DNA of 64,000 bases, taken from positions 1 to 64,000 of the forward strand of contig JAYRGC010000028.1 in NCBI GenBank assembly GCA_041908065.1, read 5' to 3'. Shown here piece after piece: positions 24,674 through 34,339 of this stretch (position 1 is its first letter; every line of letters begins with the position of its first letter). The notes under the pieces were generated by a model that did no database searches, had not been told where the DNA came from, and saw only the letters and a list, made by a program, of their open reading frames with translations. This DNA is from JAYRGC01 sp041908065 (lineage in GTDB: Bacteria; Pseudomonadota; Alphaproteobacteria; UBA9219). A program made the position numbers and the translations under genes.

Positions 24674-24698
24674 AACCCACGTCAGCCCGTGGGTTTTT
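24674..24698 (+). terminator. Intrinsic terminator behind the tRNA-Ala repeat
   Basis: Stem AACCCACG (24674-24681) / CGTGGGTT (24688-24695), 6-nt loop, then TTTTTCTTT. A good rho-independent terminator for tRNA-Ala or read-through from it. Confidence 0.75.
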
Positions 24699-24994
24699 CT
24701 TTGTCCAAGAAGCCAATTACCGCGCTGTTTTGCATGGCGCGTTGTGGACGGTGAGAGTCCGGCGATATGCCTTTTTCTCTCACTTTTGGGGCATTCTCTC
24801 ACAGCCTTCGGCTACGTTGCCCACATTCCGTCATCGTTCCAGCGCGTTGATTTTCAAGCCAATCCGCAAGGCGTGTTTTTAACATTCCAAACAATCATCG
24901 CCGCATAATCTTCAAAATTTTTCGCGGGGTCATCGTCGCTTTTTAAGGCGGCGGCATACCGGACGGGAAGACCAACACAAGAAAGGTTCTTCCC
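24699..24994. other. Intergenic region left of the recombinase cassette
   Basis: About 300 nt between the terminator and the first small gene of the recombinase cassette. Open frames through it have no protein-like character. It would hold the left element end and the promoter for the cassette. I see no clear inverted repeats or conserved promoter. Confidence 0.4.
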
Positions 24995-25201
24995 ATGACT
25001 ATCACCACCCGTGATCCCGCCGATATGACCGGCCAGGAACGGATGCAGGAAATCGCAGCCATTTTAGCCGCTTGCATCCAAAGAACGATAAAAATGGAGC
25101 AAAAACAATGCACTAAGGCCGATTTGGGGCCAAATTTGACTGGACTTTCGCCTGAAAGAGAGCGTGTCTGTGACGATACCAAGAAGCGAAACGAAGGTTA
25201 A
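24995..25201 (+). CDS. Small hypothetical protein of the recombinase cassette
   Basis: 68 residues, with a helical N-terminal half (MTGQERMQEIAAILAACI) and a polar tail. AAAGG lies about 10 nt upstream of the ATG. It ends 5 nt before DUF2924, so it is probably co-transcribed with it. Small helical proteins in this position are common in alphaproteobacterial DUF2924/recombinase cassettes, from memory. Function unknown. Confidence 0.6.
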   Translation: MTITTRDPADMTGQERMQEIAAILAACIQRTIKMEQKQCTKADLGPNLTGLSPERERVCDDTKKRNEG

Positions 25202-25206
25202 TCATT

Positions 25207-25704
25207 ATGACAACAAACATTCTTGCGGAATATGCCGCCCTGAACGCGATGGCCGTCAAAGACCTGCTGGTGGAATGGAACAAGTATTTTGACCGCCCAC
25301 CGGCATCGTACAAAAACAAAACCTACCTTGTGAACCAGATTATCTACCGGATTCAGGAACTGACCTATGGCGGCCTGACCCGGCGCACGATTGACCGGCT
25401 GGAAGCCTTGGCCGAAAGCAAGGCCGCCGACCAGCGCAAAAGCGATCCCAGCCGCTTGGCGGTGGGGACGCGGCTGATGCGCGAAGTCAAGGGCATCGAA
25501 CATTTCGTCACGGTGCTGGCCGATGGCTACGAATATCAGGGGGCAAAATACCGGAGCCTTTCAGGGGCGGCTTTTGCCATCACCGGCACGCGCTGGAACG
25601 GGAATGAATTTTTCGGCCTCGGCAAGAAGCCAGACAGCGAAAAGCGGCCTTATCACCGATCACGAAAATGGCAGGCGGAACAAGCAGAAAGGGCCAAATC
25701 ATGA
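25207..25704 (+). CDS. DUF2924 protein
   Basis: 165 residues. Family hallmarks: an N-terminal helical section (ALNAMAVKDLLVEWNKYF), then YLVNQIIYRIQELTYGGL, and a C-terminal beta part (DGYEYQGAKYRSLSGAAFAITGTRWNGNEFFGL) resembling the small DNA-binding-like domain of DUF2924. These genes almost always precede a large serine recombinase in alphaproteobacterial mobile elements; the biochemical role is unknown. Its stop overlaps the recombinase ATG (ATGA). Confidence 0.88.
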   Translation: MTTNILAEYAALNAMAVKDLLVEWNKYFDRPPASYKNKTYLVNQIIYRIQELTYGGLTRRTIDRLEALAESKAADQRKSDPSRLAVGTRLMREVKGIEHFVTVLADGYEYQGAKYRSLSGAAFAITGTRWNGNEFFGLGKKPDSEKRPYHRSRKWQAEQAERAKS

Positions 25705-27074
25705 GCAACGCGAATTTACCGGAAAAGAAAATCCTGCGCTGCGCGATTTACACCCGCGTGTCCGACGACGAACGGCTGGATCAGGAATTCAGTTCGCTGG
25801 ATGCCCAGCGGGAGGCTGGCGAATATCACATCAAGGCGCAAGCCCATGCCGGATGGACGGTGCTGCCGGATCGCTACGACGATGGCGGATTTTCGGCGAA
25901 GGATTTGCACCGCCCAGCGGCGAAGCGGCTTTTACAGGACATCAAGGCTGGAAAGATTGATGTGGTGGTCGTTTACAAGATCGACCGCATGTCCCGCAAT
26001 ATGTTCGATTTCGTCGATCTGATGAAGCTGTTTGAACAGCACAATGTCACCTTCGTTTCCGTTACCCAGCATTTTAATACTGAAACGGCGATGGGGAAAT
26101 TGATCCTGAATATCCTGCAATCCTTCGCGCAGTTTGAACGCGAAATGACCGCCGAACGCATCCGCGACAAATTCGCCGCCTCGAAAATGAAGGGCATGTG
26201 GATGGGTGGCCCGCCGCCGCTGGGTTATGACGTGGCCGACCGCAAACTCATCACCAATCCCAAGGAAGTCGCGCTGGTCAAGCATATCTTTGAACGCTAT
26301 ATCGCGCTGAAAAGCACCACCTTGCTGATCGACGAACTGAAACGGGACGGCTACCGCACCAAATCCTATATCAGCCGAACACAACGGCCTGTCGGCGGTC
26401 AGATATTTTCCAGCAATGTTGTGCTGACGATGTTGCGGAACCGACTTTACATTGGAGAAGTTCACCACAGGGGCAAATACTACCCCGGCCAGCACAAGGC
26501 GATCATTTCCCGTGCCGTGTTCGATCAGGCGCAGGAAATCCTGAACGAAAATGGCAACGTCAAGCGCAAGCGCACCTGGACGATCAAATCAAAGGCCATG
26601 CTGAAAGGGCTGCTTGTCTGCGGTGGGTGTGAAGCTGCGATGTCCCCCACGCACACGCGCAAAGGCAACAAGGATTATTGCTATTACATGACGAATGGCT
26701 ACCGCCGTAATCTTTGCGAAGGCTGCCCCAACAGCCGTGTCCCCGCTGGGGAACTGGAAGCGGTGGTCAGCGGCCAGCTTAAAGCTATTCTGGCTTCGCC
26801 GCAGATAGTCGTTGAAACGTGGCGCAAGCTGAAAACGCGCAACCCGGCCTATCAGGAAAGCGATCTTCACGATGCCATGCGGGATTTGAACAGCGTGTGG
26901 GACAGCCTGTTCCTCGAAGAACGCAAGCGCATCACCACGCTTCTGATCGACCGGGTGGTCATGCGGCCTACCGGGATCGACATCGAATACCGCGCCGATG
27001 GATTTGAGAAAATCATCGACAATCTGCAAGCAAAAGTGAACGCCAATCAGCAAATAAGGGTCGCATCAAAATGA
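25701..27074 (+). CDS. Large serine recombinase (site-specific integrase)
   Basis: 457 residues from ATG 25701 (overlapping the DUF2924 stop; the upstream in-frame codons are inside DUF2924). The resolvase domain has the catalytic serine in YTRVSDD (about residue 18), SLDAQR and YKIDRMSRN, and the FEREMTAERIRD helix. A recombinase domain (MGGPPPLGYDV...) and a zinc ribbon (LLVCGGCEAAM...CEGCPN) follow, then the tail LFLEERKRITTLLIDRVV. It inserts or excises an element at an att site. Which att it uses is not proven; the tRNA-Ala repeat nearby is a candidate, although serine recombinases use tRNA genes less often. Confidence 0.93.
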   Translation: MSNANLPEKKILRCAIYTRVSDDERLDQEFSSLDAQREAGEYHIKAQAHAGWTVLPDRYDDGGFSAKDLHRPAAKRLLQDIKAGKIDVVVVYKIDRMSRNMFDFVDLMKLFEQHNVTFVSVTQHFNTETAMGKLILNILQSFAQFEREMTAERIRDKFAASKMKGMWMGGPPPLGYDVADRKLITNPKEVALVKHIFERYIALKSTTLLIDELKRDGYRTKSYISRTQRPVGGQIFSSNVVLTMLRNRLYIGEVHHRGKYYPGQHKAIISRAVFDQAQEILNENGNVKRKRTWTIKSKAMLKGLLVCGGCEAAMSPTHTRKGNKDYCYYMTNGYRRNLCEGCPNSRVPAGELEAVVSGQLKAILASPQIVVETWRKLKTRNPAYQESDLHDAMRDLNSVWDSLFLEERKRITTLLIDRVVMRPTGIDIEYRADGFEKIIDNLQAKVNANQQIRVASK

Positions 27075-27487
27075 ACCATGTTCGGGTCGAAGGTAGTAAA
27101 ATCATCGTCCATGTCCCGCTGAATTTGCGGACATGGGGCGGCAAGAAAGTGATCGTGGGGCCACAGGGGCAGGATTTGCGGGTGCTGGAAACGACCACGC
27201 GCCAGGACGATAAGCTGCTCAAGGCGCTGGGGCGCGCCTATCGCTGGCATAGCTGGATACTGACGGGTAAATACAAGAACGCGGATGAAATGGCCGAAAG
27301 GCAGAAAATCGACAAATCCTATATGCAGCGTGTGATGCGGATCATGCAGCTATCGCCAAAAATTATTGAAGCCATCCTTGACGGGGAACAGCCCGAAGGC
27401 TTTGCCCTGCGTGACATCGAGAGAACCTTCACCCCGATCTGGGCGGAACAAGAAAAGCAGTTCGGGTTTACTTCCCTTCGCTCATAA
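27071..27487 (+). CDS. Small HTH-like partner of the serine recombinase
   Basis: 138 residues, overlapping the recombinase stop (ATGA). An N-terminal beta segment (KIIVHVPLNLRTWGGKKVIVGP) is followed by a helical region with a helix-turn-helix look (NADEMAERQKIDKSYMQRVMRI, then LSPKIIEAILDGEQP). Paralogous to 5188-5568. It likely binds DNA and controls integration direction or cassette expression; this is inferred from the fixed gene order. Its 3' end overlaps the convergent HxlR gene by 20 nt. Confidence 0.75.
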   Translation: MNHVRVEGSKIIVHVPLNLRTWGGKKVIVGPQGQDLRVLETTTRQDDKLLKALGRAYRWHSWILTGKYKNADEMAERQKIDKSYMQRVMRIMQLSPKIIEAILDGEQPEGFALRDIERTFTPIWAEQEKQFGFTSLRS

Positions 27488-27878
27488 ACCGCTTCCGCGC
27501 GGATATGATTGTATTGTAATTGGTGTCAGCCCAATTAACGAATTCCCATAGCGGGATGAGGAAGGATTTTCCCAAGGGTGTCAGGTTGTATTCCACGCTG
27601 GGTGGCTTCGTGGGATAAACGGTGCGATTGATCAAACCGTCCCGTTCAAGGTCTCTCAGTGCCTGCGTCAGGACGCGCTGGGAAATGCCAGGAATTTCTC
27701 TGCTCAATTCGCCAAAACGCAATGGTCCTACTGCCAATGCAATTAAAACAAATGGCCCCCATTTGGTTCCTATTTGAGCCAATACGTCTCTGGATGGACA
27801 CACCGGATAATGTGGGCGGCGTTCCTTCCAGAGACGATGGTTTTCATACAATTTTCTCGCAGCTTCACAGATCGGCAT
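27468..27878 (-). CDS. HxlR-family transcriptional regulator
   Basis: 136 residues with the winged-helix HxlR pattern: a CPSRDVLAQIGTKWGPFVLIAL block near residue 27, GPLRFGELSREIPGISQRVLTQALRDLERDGLI, and a VEYNLTPLGKSF wing. The cysteine in VCPS could act as a redox sensor, as in several HxlR proteins. It heads the minus-strand side of the cargo beside the recombinase cassette. Targets unknown; neighbouring redox genes are plausible. Confidence 0.88.
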   Translation of the reverse strand: MPICEAARKLYENHRLWKERRPHYPVCPSRDVLAQIGTKWGPFVLIALAVGPLRFGELSREIPGISQRVLTQALRDLERDGLINRTVYPTKPPSVEYNLTPLGKSFLIPLWEFVNWADTNYNTIISARKRFMSEGK

Positions 27879-27916
27879 ACGACTGATACCTTTTCAGGCC
27901 AATTGCACCCGATGAC

Positions 27917-28171
27917 TTACCTGCCTTTTGCTGCTTTCTTTTCCAGGAAAACCGCATTGTCGTTGATGATTTTCAGCGCGCTGGAAAAAATCTGGCTGCT
28001 GAATTCAACTTGGTTTTGCACAATGCTGGCCAGCAAACCAAACCGCTTCTTTTGCAGTTCTGCACCCTGACTGAAGCATTGAGACGCAAAGGCGCTTTGC
28101 GCTTTCTGGATTTTCGTCAGCTTCTCCTGCGCCGAACTGGAATTCCAGAACAGATTATTTTCTATACTCAT
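27917..28171 (-). CDS. Phasin-like small helical protein
   Basis: 84 residues, almost entirely helical (FWNSSSAQEKLTKIQKAQSAF, then LLASIVQNQVEFSSQIFSSALKIINDN). The pattern of Gln/Phe/Ser-rich amphipathic helices resembles short phasins that coat polyhydroxyalkanoate granules, but it is brief and could equally be another amphipathic protein. AGGAGAAAGTC precedes the ATG. It lies between HxlR and the SMR pump on the same strand. Confidence 0.55.
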   Translation of the reverse strand: MSIENNLFWNSSSAQEKLTKIQKAQSAFASQCFSQGAELQKKRFGLLASIVQNQVEFSSQIFSSALKIINDNAVFLEKKAAKGR

Positions 28172-28209
28172 GACTTTCTCCTTTTTGGGTTTGCAAGGTT
28201 GAAGGTTCT

Positions 28210-28560
28210 TTAATGGCCTGTACTATTTGAAAAGAGATTGATGACCAGCACGCCGCCGATGATCATGGCGATGCCTGTCATGGCTGCCAGATCGAGGGTT
28301 TGCTTGAATACGAACACCCCGACCGCCGCCGTGAGGACAATGCCCAGCCCCGCCCAGATGGCGTAAGCAATGCCAAGGGGAATAATTTTGAGGGCCTGTG
28401 CCAAAAAAAAGAACGAGGCCAAGTAGAAAACCACCATCGTGGCAGTCGGCACAAATTTCGAGAATTGTTCAGACTTTTGCAAAAAGGCTGACCCCGTTAC
28501 TTCACAAAGGATAGCAAATGCCAGCATTCCGTAAGAAAACAAGGTCGGATGCAACATCAT
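28210..28560 (-). CDS. Small multidrug resistance (SMR/EmrE-type) transporter
   Basis: 116 residues with four transmembrane helices. Helix 1 carries the essential glutamate (FAILCEVTG), helix 2-3 the PTATMVVFYLASFFFLAQAL and IPLGIAYAIWAGLG (conserved Trp) segments, and helix 4 GIAMIIGGVLVINLF. It exports small lipophilic cations in exchange for protons. Its ATG overlaps the stop of the outer-membrane factor (ATGA), so it belongs to the RND operon, an unusual pairing. Confidence 0.92.
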   Translation of the reverse strand: MMLHPTLFSYGMLAFAILCEVTGSAFLQKSEQFSKFVPTATMVVFYLASFFFLAQALKIIPLGIAYAIWAGLGIVLTAAVGVFVFKQTLDLAAMTGIAMIIGGVLVINLFSNSTGH

Positions 28561-29969
28561 TTCCCGCCACCCAGGACTTTGTAGAGATTGACAAGGTTGG
28601 CCAGACGTTGCTGCTGGACGGCGATTTCCGATTGTTGCGCGTTGTAAAGCTCACGCTGGGAATCCAGCGCGTTCAGGTAACTGTCCGTTCCTTGATCGTA
28701 CCGCGCGCGGGAAATCTTGTAGGCATTGCTGGCCGCATTAACCAGGGCGGTTTGGGCTGAAAGCTGCTCAGTGTAGGTGCCGCGTGCTGCCAGTTCGTCC
28801 GATACCTCGCGGAAGGCCGTCTGGATAGATTTCTCGTACTGCGCCACGGCAATTTTCTGCCCTGCGGAGGCACTATCGAGATTGGCGATATTCCGCCCGC
28901 CTTCAAAGATCGGTAGCGTGAGTTGCGGTGCAAATGACCAAGCAAGTGTCGAGCCTGATGCGAACAGATCAGAGAGGCTCGTGCTGGCAAAACCTGCCGA
29001 TCCAGTTAGGCTGATCGTTGGGAAGAATGCCGCGCGGGCTGCGCCAATATTGGCATTAGCTGCCTTAAGGTTGTGTTCGGCCTGTTTGATGTCGGGTCGC
29101 TCCAGTAGAACAGCGGAAGGCAAGCCAATGGGCAAAGTATCAACCAGCTCAACCGTATCTAGTTTCAAGGTGTCTAGAACCGCCGGATCGGAGGCTGTCC
29201 CCATCAGCAACTCAAGGGCGTTTCTGTCCTGCGCTACGTTACGGACATAGCGGGCGCGGTTGGCGCGAGCCGTTTCAACAGAGGTGCGGGCCTGTTCCAG
29301 ATCAAGCTGCGAGGATGTTCCCAAATCATAGCGTCGCTTGATCAGATCGTAGGATTCCTGCTGTGTCTTGAGCGTGTCTTCCGTGATGCCGAGCAGTTTC
29401 TTGTCGGCAAGATAGGTCAGGTACGCATTGGCGGTTTCCGCGATCAAAGAAATGCGTACAGTCTGTTGCACTTCTTCGGTAGCAAAATATTCTTCAAGCG
29501 CTTTTTCGTTCAGGCTGCGGATGCGTCCGAACAAATCCAGTTCAAAGGACGCGCCGACATTAGCTGTATAAGTAGAAGAAATCATCTCTTGCCCGGTGGC
29601 AGAGGCATTTTTAGGGATACCCTGACGGTTTATGTTGCCGCCTGCTTGAACAGATGGCATGAGGTCTGCTCGTTCAACCCGGTAAAGGGCGCGGGCCTTC
29701 TCTACCTGCAATGCGGCTACCCTTAAATCCCTGTTGTTATCTAGGGCGGTCTGGATGACCTGCTGCATCTGCGGGGATTTGAAAAACGATTGCCAGTTGA
29801 CTTTGGATATATCGGCTTCAGTCACGCCCGTAATGCCTTCGTAGGCTTGCCCTTGCGGCCATTGCGCCGAAACAGGCAATTCTGGGCGCTCATAATCTGG
29901 CACCATCGTGCATCCAGTTAAAAGAGCCGCTGTCGCCGTTACCGTCAAAAAGGTTTTATAGAAACTCAT
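28557..29969 (-). CDS. RND efflux outer-membrane lipoprotein (OprM/NodT family)
   Basis: 470 residues from ATG 29969, which overlaps the permease stop by 14 nt. Signal peptide with lipobox ALLTGCTMVPDYERP (Cys about residue 20). Two outer-membrane efflux domains: LDNNRDLRVAALQVEKARA and AAFFPTISLTGSAGF, with repeated long helices (LGTSSQLDLEQARTSVETA, later GTDSYLNALDSQRELYNAQ). It forms the trimeric tunnel for the tripartite pump. Confidence 0.93.
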   Translation of the reverse strand: MSFYKTFLTVTATAALLTGCTMVPDYERPELPVSAQWPQGQAYEGITGVTEADISKVNWQSFFKSPQMQQVIQTALDNNRDLRVAALQVEKARALYRVERADLMPSVQAGGNINRQGIPKNASATGQEMISSTYTANVGASFELDLFGRIRSLNEKALEEYFATEEVQQTVRISLIAETANAYLTYLADKKLLGITEDTLKTQQESYDLIKRRYDLGTSSQLDLEQARTSVETARANRARYVRNVAQDRNALELLMGTASDPAVLDTLKLDTVELVDTLPIGLPSAVLLERPDIKQAEHNLKAANANIGAARAAFFPTISLTGSAGFASTSLSDLFASGSTLAWSFAPQLTLPIFEGGRNIANLDSASAGQKIAVAQYEKSIQTAFREVSDELAARGTYTEQLSAQTALVNAASNAYKISRARYDQGTDSYLNALDSQRELYNAQQSEIAVQQQRLANLVNLYKVLGGGK

Positions 29970-32900
29970 GATTGATGCCTGTCGTCGCTGGTTTTTCTTT
30001 TCTTGAAAAAAGTTTTTGGATCGTGATGAAGAACATCGGCACAAAGAAGATCGCCAAGAAGGTGGCCGACACCATGCCGCCGATCACGCCGACACCGATA
30101 GCGTTCTGGCTGGCGGAACCCGCGCCGCTGGCGATTGCCAGAGGGGTAACGCCAAGAATAAAGGCCATAGATGTCATGAGAATGGGGCGCAGGCGCTGTT
30201 CTGCCGCATGGATGGTCGCCTTGAACAAATCCACGCCGCTGTCATATTGCGCCTTGGCGAATTCGACGATCAGAATGGCGTTTTTCGCGGACAGGCCGAT
30301 GGTGGTCAAAAGCCCGACTTGGAAATAAACGTCGTTCGATAGCCCGCTGAGAGTCGTCGCCACAACCGCGCCCAAGATACCAAGCGGCACCACCAGCATA
30401 ACAGCGAACGGTACTGTCCAGCTTTCATACAGGGCCGCAAGGCATAGGAACACGATCAAAAGGGAAAGCGAATAAAGTAGCGGCGTTTGTGACCCGGAGG
30501 CGCGTTCCTCATAGGAAAGTCCTGTCCATTCAAAGCCGATGCCTTCCGGCAGTTTTGAAGCCAGTTCTGCTATAATTTTCATGGCATCGCCGGAACTGAC
30601 CCCCGGTGCGGGCGCACCCTGGATATTCACCGATGAAGTGCCATTAAAGCGCTCCAGTTTCGGGGAACCGTAAGACCATTCCGCCGTGGAGAAGCTGGAA
30701 AATGGCACCATTGCTCCCTCGGCGTTGCGGACATACCATTTATCCACGTCATCGGGATTCATGCGGTAATCAATATCGCCCTGCATATAGACTTTCTTGA
30801 TGCGCCCTTCATGCAGGAAATCATTGACGTAGGAAGAACCCCACGCCGTTTGTAACGTCGTGTTGATATCAGCAATGGATAATCCCTGCGCCCCGGCTTT
30901 TTCATGATCGACATGGATTTTATATTCGGGAACGTCCGCCAGACCATTCGGGCGAACACCGACCAGCCGGTGATCTTGCCCCGCCATGCCTAAAAGCTGA
31001 TATTGCGCGCCCATCAAGGCTTCGTGGCCGAGGCCCGCACGGTCAAGAAGCTGCAAGTCAAAGCCAGTCGCGTTGCCGAGTTCAACAATCGGCGGCGGAT
31101 AGAAAGCGAAAACGGAAGCATCTTTAATGGCGGATAATGCGCCCATTGCGCGTCCGGCCAGATCGAAAAGACTTTGCCCTTCACCGTGGCGTTCTTTCCA
31201 GTCTTTAAGTCGCACGAACGCCATGCCGGAATTCTGGCCTGCGCCCGCGAAACTCCACCCGGTTACGGAGAATATGCTTTCCACCGTGTTCTTTTCCTGT
31301 TCCAGGAAATAGGATTCAACCTGTTTCATGCTTTCCAGCGTTCTTTCCTGCGTTGAACCCGCAGGGGCTTGCGCCATCACAAACATGATCCCCTGGTCTT
31401 CATCGGGCAGGAAGGCGGTCGGAATGCGCGTAAACAACACGCCAAGGCCCACAAGTATAACCAGATAAATAATGATAAAGCGTGTAGCGCGGCTGGACAC
31501 ATAGCCCGCGCCCTTGCTGTATCCGCGTTTGCTTCTGTCAAAGAAGCGATTGAACCAGCCGAAAAATCCCTTCTTCTCCTCGCCGTGATGTCCCTTGCCA
31601 TGAGGTTTCAGGATGGTGGCGCACAAGGCGGGGGTCAGCACAAGGGCCACCAGCACGGACAGGCCCATTGCCGAAACGATGGTCAGGGAGAATTGGCGGT
31701 AAATCGCGCCCGTTGACCCGCTGAAAAACGCCATCGGCACGAACACGGCGGATAGGACAAGCGCAATCCCGACTAGCGCACCCGTAATCTGTTTCATGGA
31801 TTTCTTGGTGGCTTCCTTCGGCGGCAAGCCTTCTTCTTCCATCACGCGCTCGACGTTTTCAACCACGACAATCGCATCGTCCACCAGAAGGCCGATTGCC
31901 AGCACCATTGCGAACATGGTTAATACGTTGATGGAAAACCCGAATGCGGCCAGAACGCCAAACGTCCCCAAGAGAACGACCGGAACGGCGATTGTCGGAA
32001 TAAGCGTGGCGCGGAAATTCTGCAAGAAAAGATACATCACCGTCACGACCAGAACGATAGCTTCCAGCAGGGTTTTCACCACCGATTTGATTGAGAGTTT
32101 AACAAAGGGCGTGGTATCGTAGGGATAGACAACCTGCATCCCCGCAGGCATGAATTTTTGTAATTGTTCCAGTTTCTCTTTAACCTTGGTCGCCGTATCA
32201 AGCGCGTTTGCGCCGGTCGCAAGGCTGATGGCCAGCCCCGATGCGGGATGGCCCTGATAGCGGGAGATAAAGGTATAATCCTGCGCGCCGAGTTCGACGC
32301 GCGCCACATCTTTCAGGCGGATTTGGGAACCGTCCTTGTTCACGCGCAAAAAGATATTCTCAAATTGCCCGACGGTTTGCAGGCGGGATTGTGCCGTGAT
32401 CGTCGCGTTGAGTTGCTGGCCCTTGCGCGCCGGAACGCCGCCAAGCTGCCCGGAAGAAACATCGGCGTTCTGCGCCCGCACCGCCGCCACCACTTCCGCC
32501 GTAGTGACGTTGTAGCTGTGCATCTTGTCGGAATTGAGCCATATCCGCATGGCGTAGGGCTGGCCGAAAACCGTGATATTGCCGACGCCGGATATGCGGC
32601 TTAACGGGTCGCGCAATTTGGAGTTCACATAGTCGCCCATTTCATCTTGCGACAGGCTTCCATCCTTGGAATAGAAGCCAATGACCATCAAGAAGCTGTC
32701 GCTGCTTTTTGAAACCGTGACACCCTGCCGCTGCACTTCTTCCGGCAAAAGGGCCATAGCCGCCTGCAATTTATTCTGCACCTGTACTTGCGCGATATCC
32801 GGGTCGGCTTCCGGCTCGAAAGTCAGCGTGATAGTTGCAGTGCCGGAAGATTCGCTGGACGATGAGAAATAGCGTAAGTAGTCGATACCGGAAAGCTGCT

Positions 32901-33099
32901 GCTCGATCACCTGCGTCACGCCGTTTTCCAAGGTCTGCGCCGATGCACCGGGATAGGAGGCATTGATCGTGACGGAAGGCGGCGCGATTTTCGGATATTG
33001 CTCAATAGGCAGGGTGAAAATGGCAAGAAGCCCCGCTAGCATGATAACGATGGATATGACCCATGCGAAAACGGGGCGGTCGATAAAAAACTGGGCCAT
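29956..33099 (-). CDS. RND multidrug efflux permease (AcrB/HAE-1 family)
   Basis: 1,047 residues, full length. MAQFFIDRPVFAWVISIVIMLAG at the N-terminus, the proton-relay AIGLLVDDAIVVVENVERVM (Asp-Asp near residue 405), GTYPGAS-like docking segments, and the C-terminal QVGLLTTIGLSAKNAILIVEF and EAAEQRLRPILMTS-like blocks. Twelve transmembrane helices and two large periplasmic loops are visible. It exports drugs, dyes, detergents or solvents with a proton gradient. It lies between adaptor and outer-membrane factor in a canonical order. Confidence 0.96.
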   Translation of the reverse strand: MAQFFIDRPVFAWVISIVIMLAGLLAIFTLPIEQYPKIAPPSVTINASYPGASAQTLENGVTQVIEQQLSGIDYLRYFSSSSESSGTATITLTFEPEADPDIAQVQVQNKLQAAMALLPEEVQRQGVTVSKSSDSFLMVIGFYSKDGSLSQDEMGDYVNSKLRDPLSRISGVGNITVFGQPYAMRIWLNSDKMHSYNVTTAEVVAAVRAQNADVSSGQLGGVPARKGQQLNATITAQSRLQTVGQFENIFLRVNKDGSQIRLKDVARVELGAQDYTFISRYQGHPASGLAISLATGANALDTATKVKEKLEQLQKFMPAGMQVVYPYDTTPFVKLSIKSVVKTLLEAIVLVVTVMYLFLQNFRATLIPTIAVPVVLLGTFGVLAAFGFSINVLTMFAMVLAIGLLVDDAIVVVENVERVMEEEGLPPKEATKKSMKQITGALVGIALVLSAVFVPMAFFSGSTGAIYRQFSLTIVSAMGLSVLVALVLTPALCATILKPHGKGHHGEEKKGFFGWFNRFFDRSKRGYSKGAGYVSSRATRFIIIYLVILVGLGVLFTRIPTAFLPDEDQGIMFVMAQAPAGSTQERTLESMKQVESYFLEQEKNTVESIFSVTGWSFAGAGQNSGMAFVRLKDWKERHGEGQSLFDLAGRAMGALSAIKDASVFAFYPPPIVELGNATGFDLQLLDRAGLGHEALMGAQYQLLGMAGQDHRLVGVRPNGLADVPEYKIHVDHEKAGAQGLSIADINTTLQTAWGSSYVNDFLHEGRIKKVYMQGDIDYRMNPDDVDKWYVRNAEGAMVPFSSFSTAEWSYGSPKLERFNGTSSVNIQGAPAPGVSSGDAMKIIAELASKLPEGIGFEWTGLSYEERASGSQTPLLYSLSLLIVFLCLAALYESWTVPFAVMLVVPLGILGAVVATTLSGLSNDVYFQVGLLTTIGLSAKNAILIVEFAKAQYDSGVDLFKATIHAAEQRLRPILMTSMAFILGVTPLAIASGAGSASQNAIGVGVIGGMVSATFLAIFFVPMFFITIQKLFSRKEKPATTGINHEFL

Positions 33100-33123
33100 G
33101 AGGATATATCCTGCTTCCTATTG

Positions 33124-34308
33124 TTATTCCTGTTTCGCGGGTATTTGCGGCGCAGCCGATTTTTCAACCGGATTGACAAGCACCCCAGGGCCGAGTTTCG
33201 GCAGCCCTTCCACCACAATCTTGTCACCGGCCTTTAACCCGGATGAAACCAACCATTGATCGTCGATGGCGCGCGAAACGGTAATGGGGTGAATATTCGC
33301 TTTATTCTCCGCGTCCACCAGCCAGACAGTTGTTGAACCGTCGGCATTGCGCGTCACCGCTTTTTGCGGGGCGAGAATGGCAGCGTCCGCCTGTCCTTGC
33401 GTAACCCGCGCCTTGACGAACATACCGGGCAAAAGATCAATCTTCGGATTTTCAAACAGGATACGAAGCTGCACCGTGCCTGTTCCTTGATCGACGGTTA
33501 TATCCGCGAATTGCAGGAGTCCTTTTTCGCTGTAAGGCTCAGTTTCGCCTTCAATCGTCAGCGCAGCGGAAACTTGCGGCGCACCGCCGTTTGCTGATGC
33601 ACTTTCTTCATAGGCGCGGCGAAGTTTCCGCAAATCAATGATGGATTGCGTAACGTCAACGTAAATTTTGTCGAGTTGCTGTACCACCGCAAGGGCTTGA
33701 GCCTGATTGGCTGTTACCAGCGCACCTTCCGTGACGGAGGATTTGCCGATACGCCCGGAAATCGGGGAAAAGACTTTCGTGTAATCAAGATTGATTTTTG
33801 CTGTGGCAACGGCGGCCTCGGCAATGGCGATATCGGCCTTGCTCTGTTCCAGCGCCGCAGCATTGTCGTCATATTCTTGCTTGCTGACGCCGCCGATCTT
33901 GACCAGTTGGGCATAACGCGCATGTTTTGATTGCGTCGATTTGATATTGGCTTGGGCTTTCTTCAGGTCAGCCATAGCGCTGTTATAGGCGGCCTGATAA
34001 GGTGCCGGGTCGATCTGGTAAAGCTGCTGGCCTTCCTGGACATCACTACCTTCTTCAAATAAGCGTTTGACAATGATGCCGCTCACCTGAGGGCGGATTT
34101 CTGCGACCTTGAACGCCTGTGTCCGGCCCGGAAGTTCCTTGGATAGACTGATATTCTCCGGTTGAACGGTCTGAACAACCACCTCAATCGGGCCACCCCC
34201 ACCCATGCCGGGAGCGCCACCCTTCTGCCCTTCGCTGTGTTTTGGCCATGACAGGTAAATTCCTGCGCCGACCAGCAGCACGAGAGCTGCAATTACCACT
34301 TTTTTCAT
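33124..34308 (-). CDS. RND efflux periplasmic adaptor (AcrA family)
   Basis: 394 residues from ATG 34308 (AAAGAACCC upstream; an ATG 23 codons earlier lacks a site). N-terminal membrane anchor (VVIAALVLLVGAGIYLSW) without a lipobox. Lipoyl halves VAEIRPQVSGIIVKRLFEEG and FSPISGRIGKSSVTEGALV flank the hairpin. The beta-barrel and MP domain end in LVSSGLKAGDKIVVEGL. It bridges the permease and the outer-membrane tunnel. Confidence 0.93.
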   Translation of the reverse strand: MKKVVIAALVLLVGAGIYLSWPKHSEGQKGGAPGMGGGGPIEVVVQTVQPENISLSKELPGRTQAFKVAEIRPQVSGIIVKRLFEEGSDVQEGQQLYQIDPAPYQAAYNSAMADLKKAQANIKSTQSKHARYAQLVKIGGVSKQEYDDNAAALEQSKADIAIAEAAVATAKINLDYTKVFSPISGRIGKSSVTEGALVTANQAQALAVVQQLDKIYVDVTQSIIDLRKLRRAYEESASANGGAPQVSAALTIEGETEPYSEKGLLQFADITVDQGTGTVQLRILFENPKIDLLPGMFVKARVTQGQADAAILAPQKAVTRNADGSTTVWLVDAENKANIHPITVSRAIDDQWLVSSGLKAGDKIVVEGLPKLGPGVLVNPVEKSAAPQIPAKQE

Positions 34309-34339
34309 GGGTTCTTTCCTTTGTTTCTGAGCGAATATT